A stretch of 5,509 bases of DNA from an uncultured Coriobacteriaceae bacterium (lineage in GTDB: Bacteria; Actinomycetota; Coriobacteriia; Coriobacteriales; Eggerthellaceae). Numbering within the stretch: position 1 is the first letter of the stretch; the number at the start of each line of letters is the position of its first letter. The position numbers and the translations under genes were made by a program. The stretch lies in contig CAMORQ010000151.1 in the NCBI GenBank assembly GCA_946623915.1, positions 1 through 5,509 of the forward strand. The letters are read 5' to 3'. Below the pieces are notes generated by a model. The model did not search any database. It was not told the DNA's origin and worked only from the letters and a program-made list of their open reading frames with translations. This document shows positions 4,965 to 5,509 of the stretch, in pieces.

Positions 4965-5509
4965 CTATCCCACGACGAACTGCGAGTTGTAGAGGGCTGC
5001 GTAGCGGCCGTTCATTTCGAGAAGCTGGTCGTGGGTGCCCTGCTCCACGATGTCACCGCCGTCGATGAACAGGATGAGGTCGGCGTTTCTGATGGTGGAA
5101 AGGCGGTGCGCGATGACGAAGCTGGTGCGGCCCGCCATAAGGTTGTCCATGGCGCTTTGGATCTGCTCTTCGGTGCGCGTGTCGACCGAGCTGGTGGCTT
5201 CGTCCAAAATGAGCATGCGCCGGTCTGCAAGGATGGCGCGCGCGATGGTTATAAGCTGGCGCTGCCCTGCGCTTATGTTGGTGGCGTCTTCGTTTATCTG
5301 CATGTCGTATCCGCCTGGCAACGTGGTTATGAACCAGTGCGCGTGCGCCGCGCGCGCCGCCGCCTCCACCTCTTCGTCGGTGGCGTCGAGGTTGCCGTAT
5401 CGGATGTTTTCGCGGATCGTGCCCGAGAACAGCCAGGTGTCCTGGAGCACCATGCCGAATTGGCGGCGCAGGTCCGCGCGCGCTATTTCGCGGATGTCGT
5501 ACCCGTCGA
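4965..5509 (-). CDS. ABC exporter ATP-binding subunit, C-terminal fragment (cut by right edge)
   Basis: The last 180 residues of an ABC nucleotide-binding domain; the 5' end lies beyond the window. Visible in order: the Q-loop VLQDTW (Gln22 of the fragment), the SGTIRENIRYG helix typical of exporters, the ABC signature ISAGQRQ (about 78-84), Walker B LILDEATSSVD with the catalytic Glu and D-loop (about 100-109), and the H-loop IAHRLST (His about 134). Walker A would lie upstream, outside the view. Known for the family: ATP-driven export of drugs, lipids or peptides, usually with a fused six-helix membrane domain and often a heterodimer partner. The signature has SAG instead of SGG, a common variant. 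The substrate cannot be inferred. The gene is GC-rich with codon use like the HAD gene. It ends at TAG 4965-4967 and a possible hairpin follows. Confidence 0.93.
   Translation of the reverse strand, partial: DGYDIREIARADLRRQFGMVLQDTWLFSGTIRENIRYGNLDATDEEVEAAARAAHAHWFITTLPGGYDMQINEDATNISAGQRQLITIARAILADRRMLILDEATSSVDTRTEEQIQSAMDNLMAGRTSFVIAHRLSTIRNADLILFIDGGDIVEQGTHDQLLEMNGRYAALYNSQFVVG

Overview
All five protein genes in this 5.5 kb window lie on the minus strand, so they are transcribed from right to left. The mixture suggests a Gram-positive host with moderately high GC. Two genes (the HAD phosphatase and the ABC exporter) are GC-rich, a large Sec-exported surface protein carries a thioester domain and a pilin-type isopeptide domain, and the Shine-Dalgarno sites are classic AGGAGG. 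My best guess is a gut actinobacterium of the Coriobacteriia/Eggerthellaceae type. This is inferred from protein style and composition, not from a marker gene.

Layout from right to left. 5509-4965 is the C-terminal half of an ABC exporter nucleotide-binding domain, cut by the window edge. 4964-4830 is a short gap with a candidate terminator for the ABC gene and a TATAAT box for the next operon. 4829-3237 and 3249-2326 are a two-gene type II restriction-modification operon: an N6-adenine methyltransferase of the NPPY class, then a PD-(D/E)XK endonuclease that resembles the XamI family. The two genes overlap by 13 bp, and the endonuclease has a GTG start with an AGGAGG site inside the methyltransferase gene. 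2325-2199 is a spacer. 2198-1494 is a HAD-superfamily subclass IB phosphatase. 1493-979 is a 515-bp non-coding, AT-richer region full of short dyads, with one 76-bp extended hairpin and a terminator-like hairpin that faces the plus strand. 978-1 is the N-terminal 326 codons of a surface adhesin that continues past the left edge.

Functional reading. The restriction-modification pair looks like a defence cassette of lower GC placed between housekeeping-like genes. If it is a true XamI relative it should recognise GTCGAC, which occurs three times in this window, once inside the endonuclease gene. The leftmost gene is the most distinctive. It has a signal peptide, then a thioester domain with the Cys and Gln motifs of covalent-binding pilus-tip adhesins, then a pilin isopeptide domain whose Lys and Glu are visible and whose Asn partner would lie just beyond the window. 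Sortase and pilin genes would be expected further left. I found no tRNA, rRNA, CRISPR array or intact insertion sequence.
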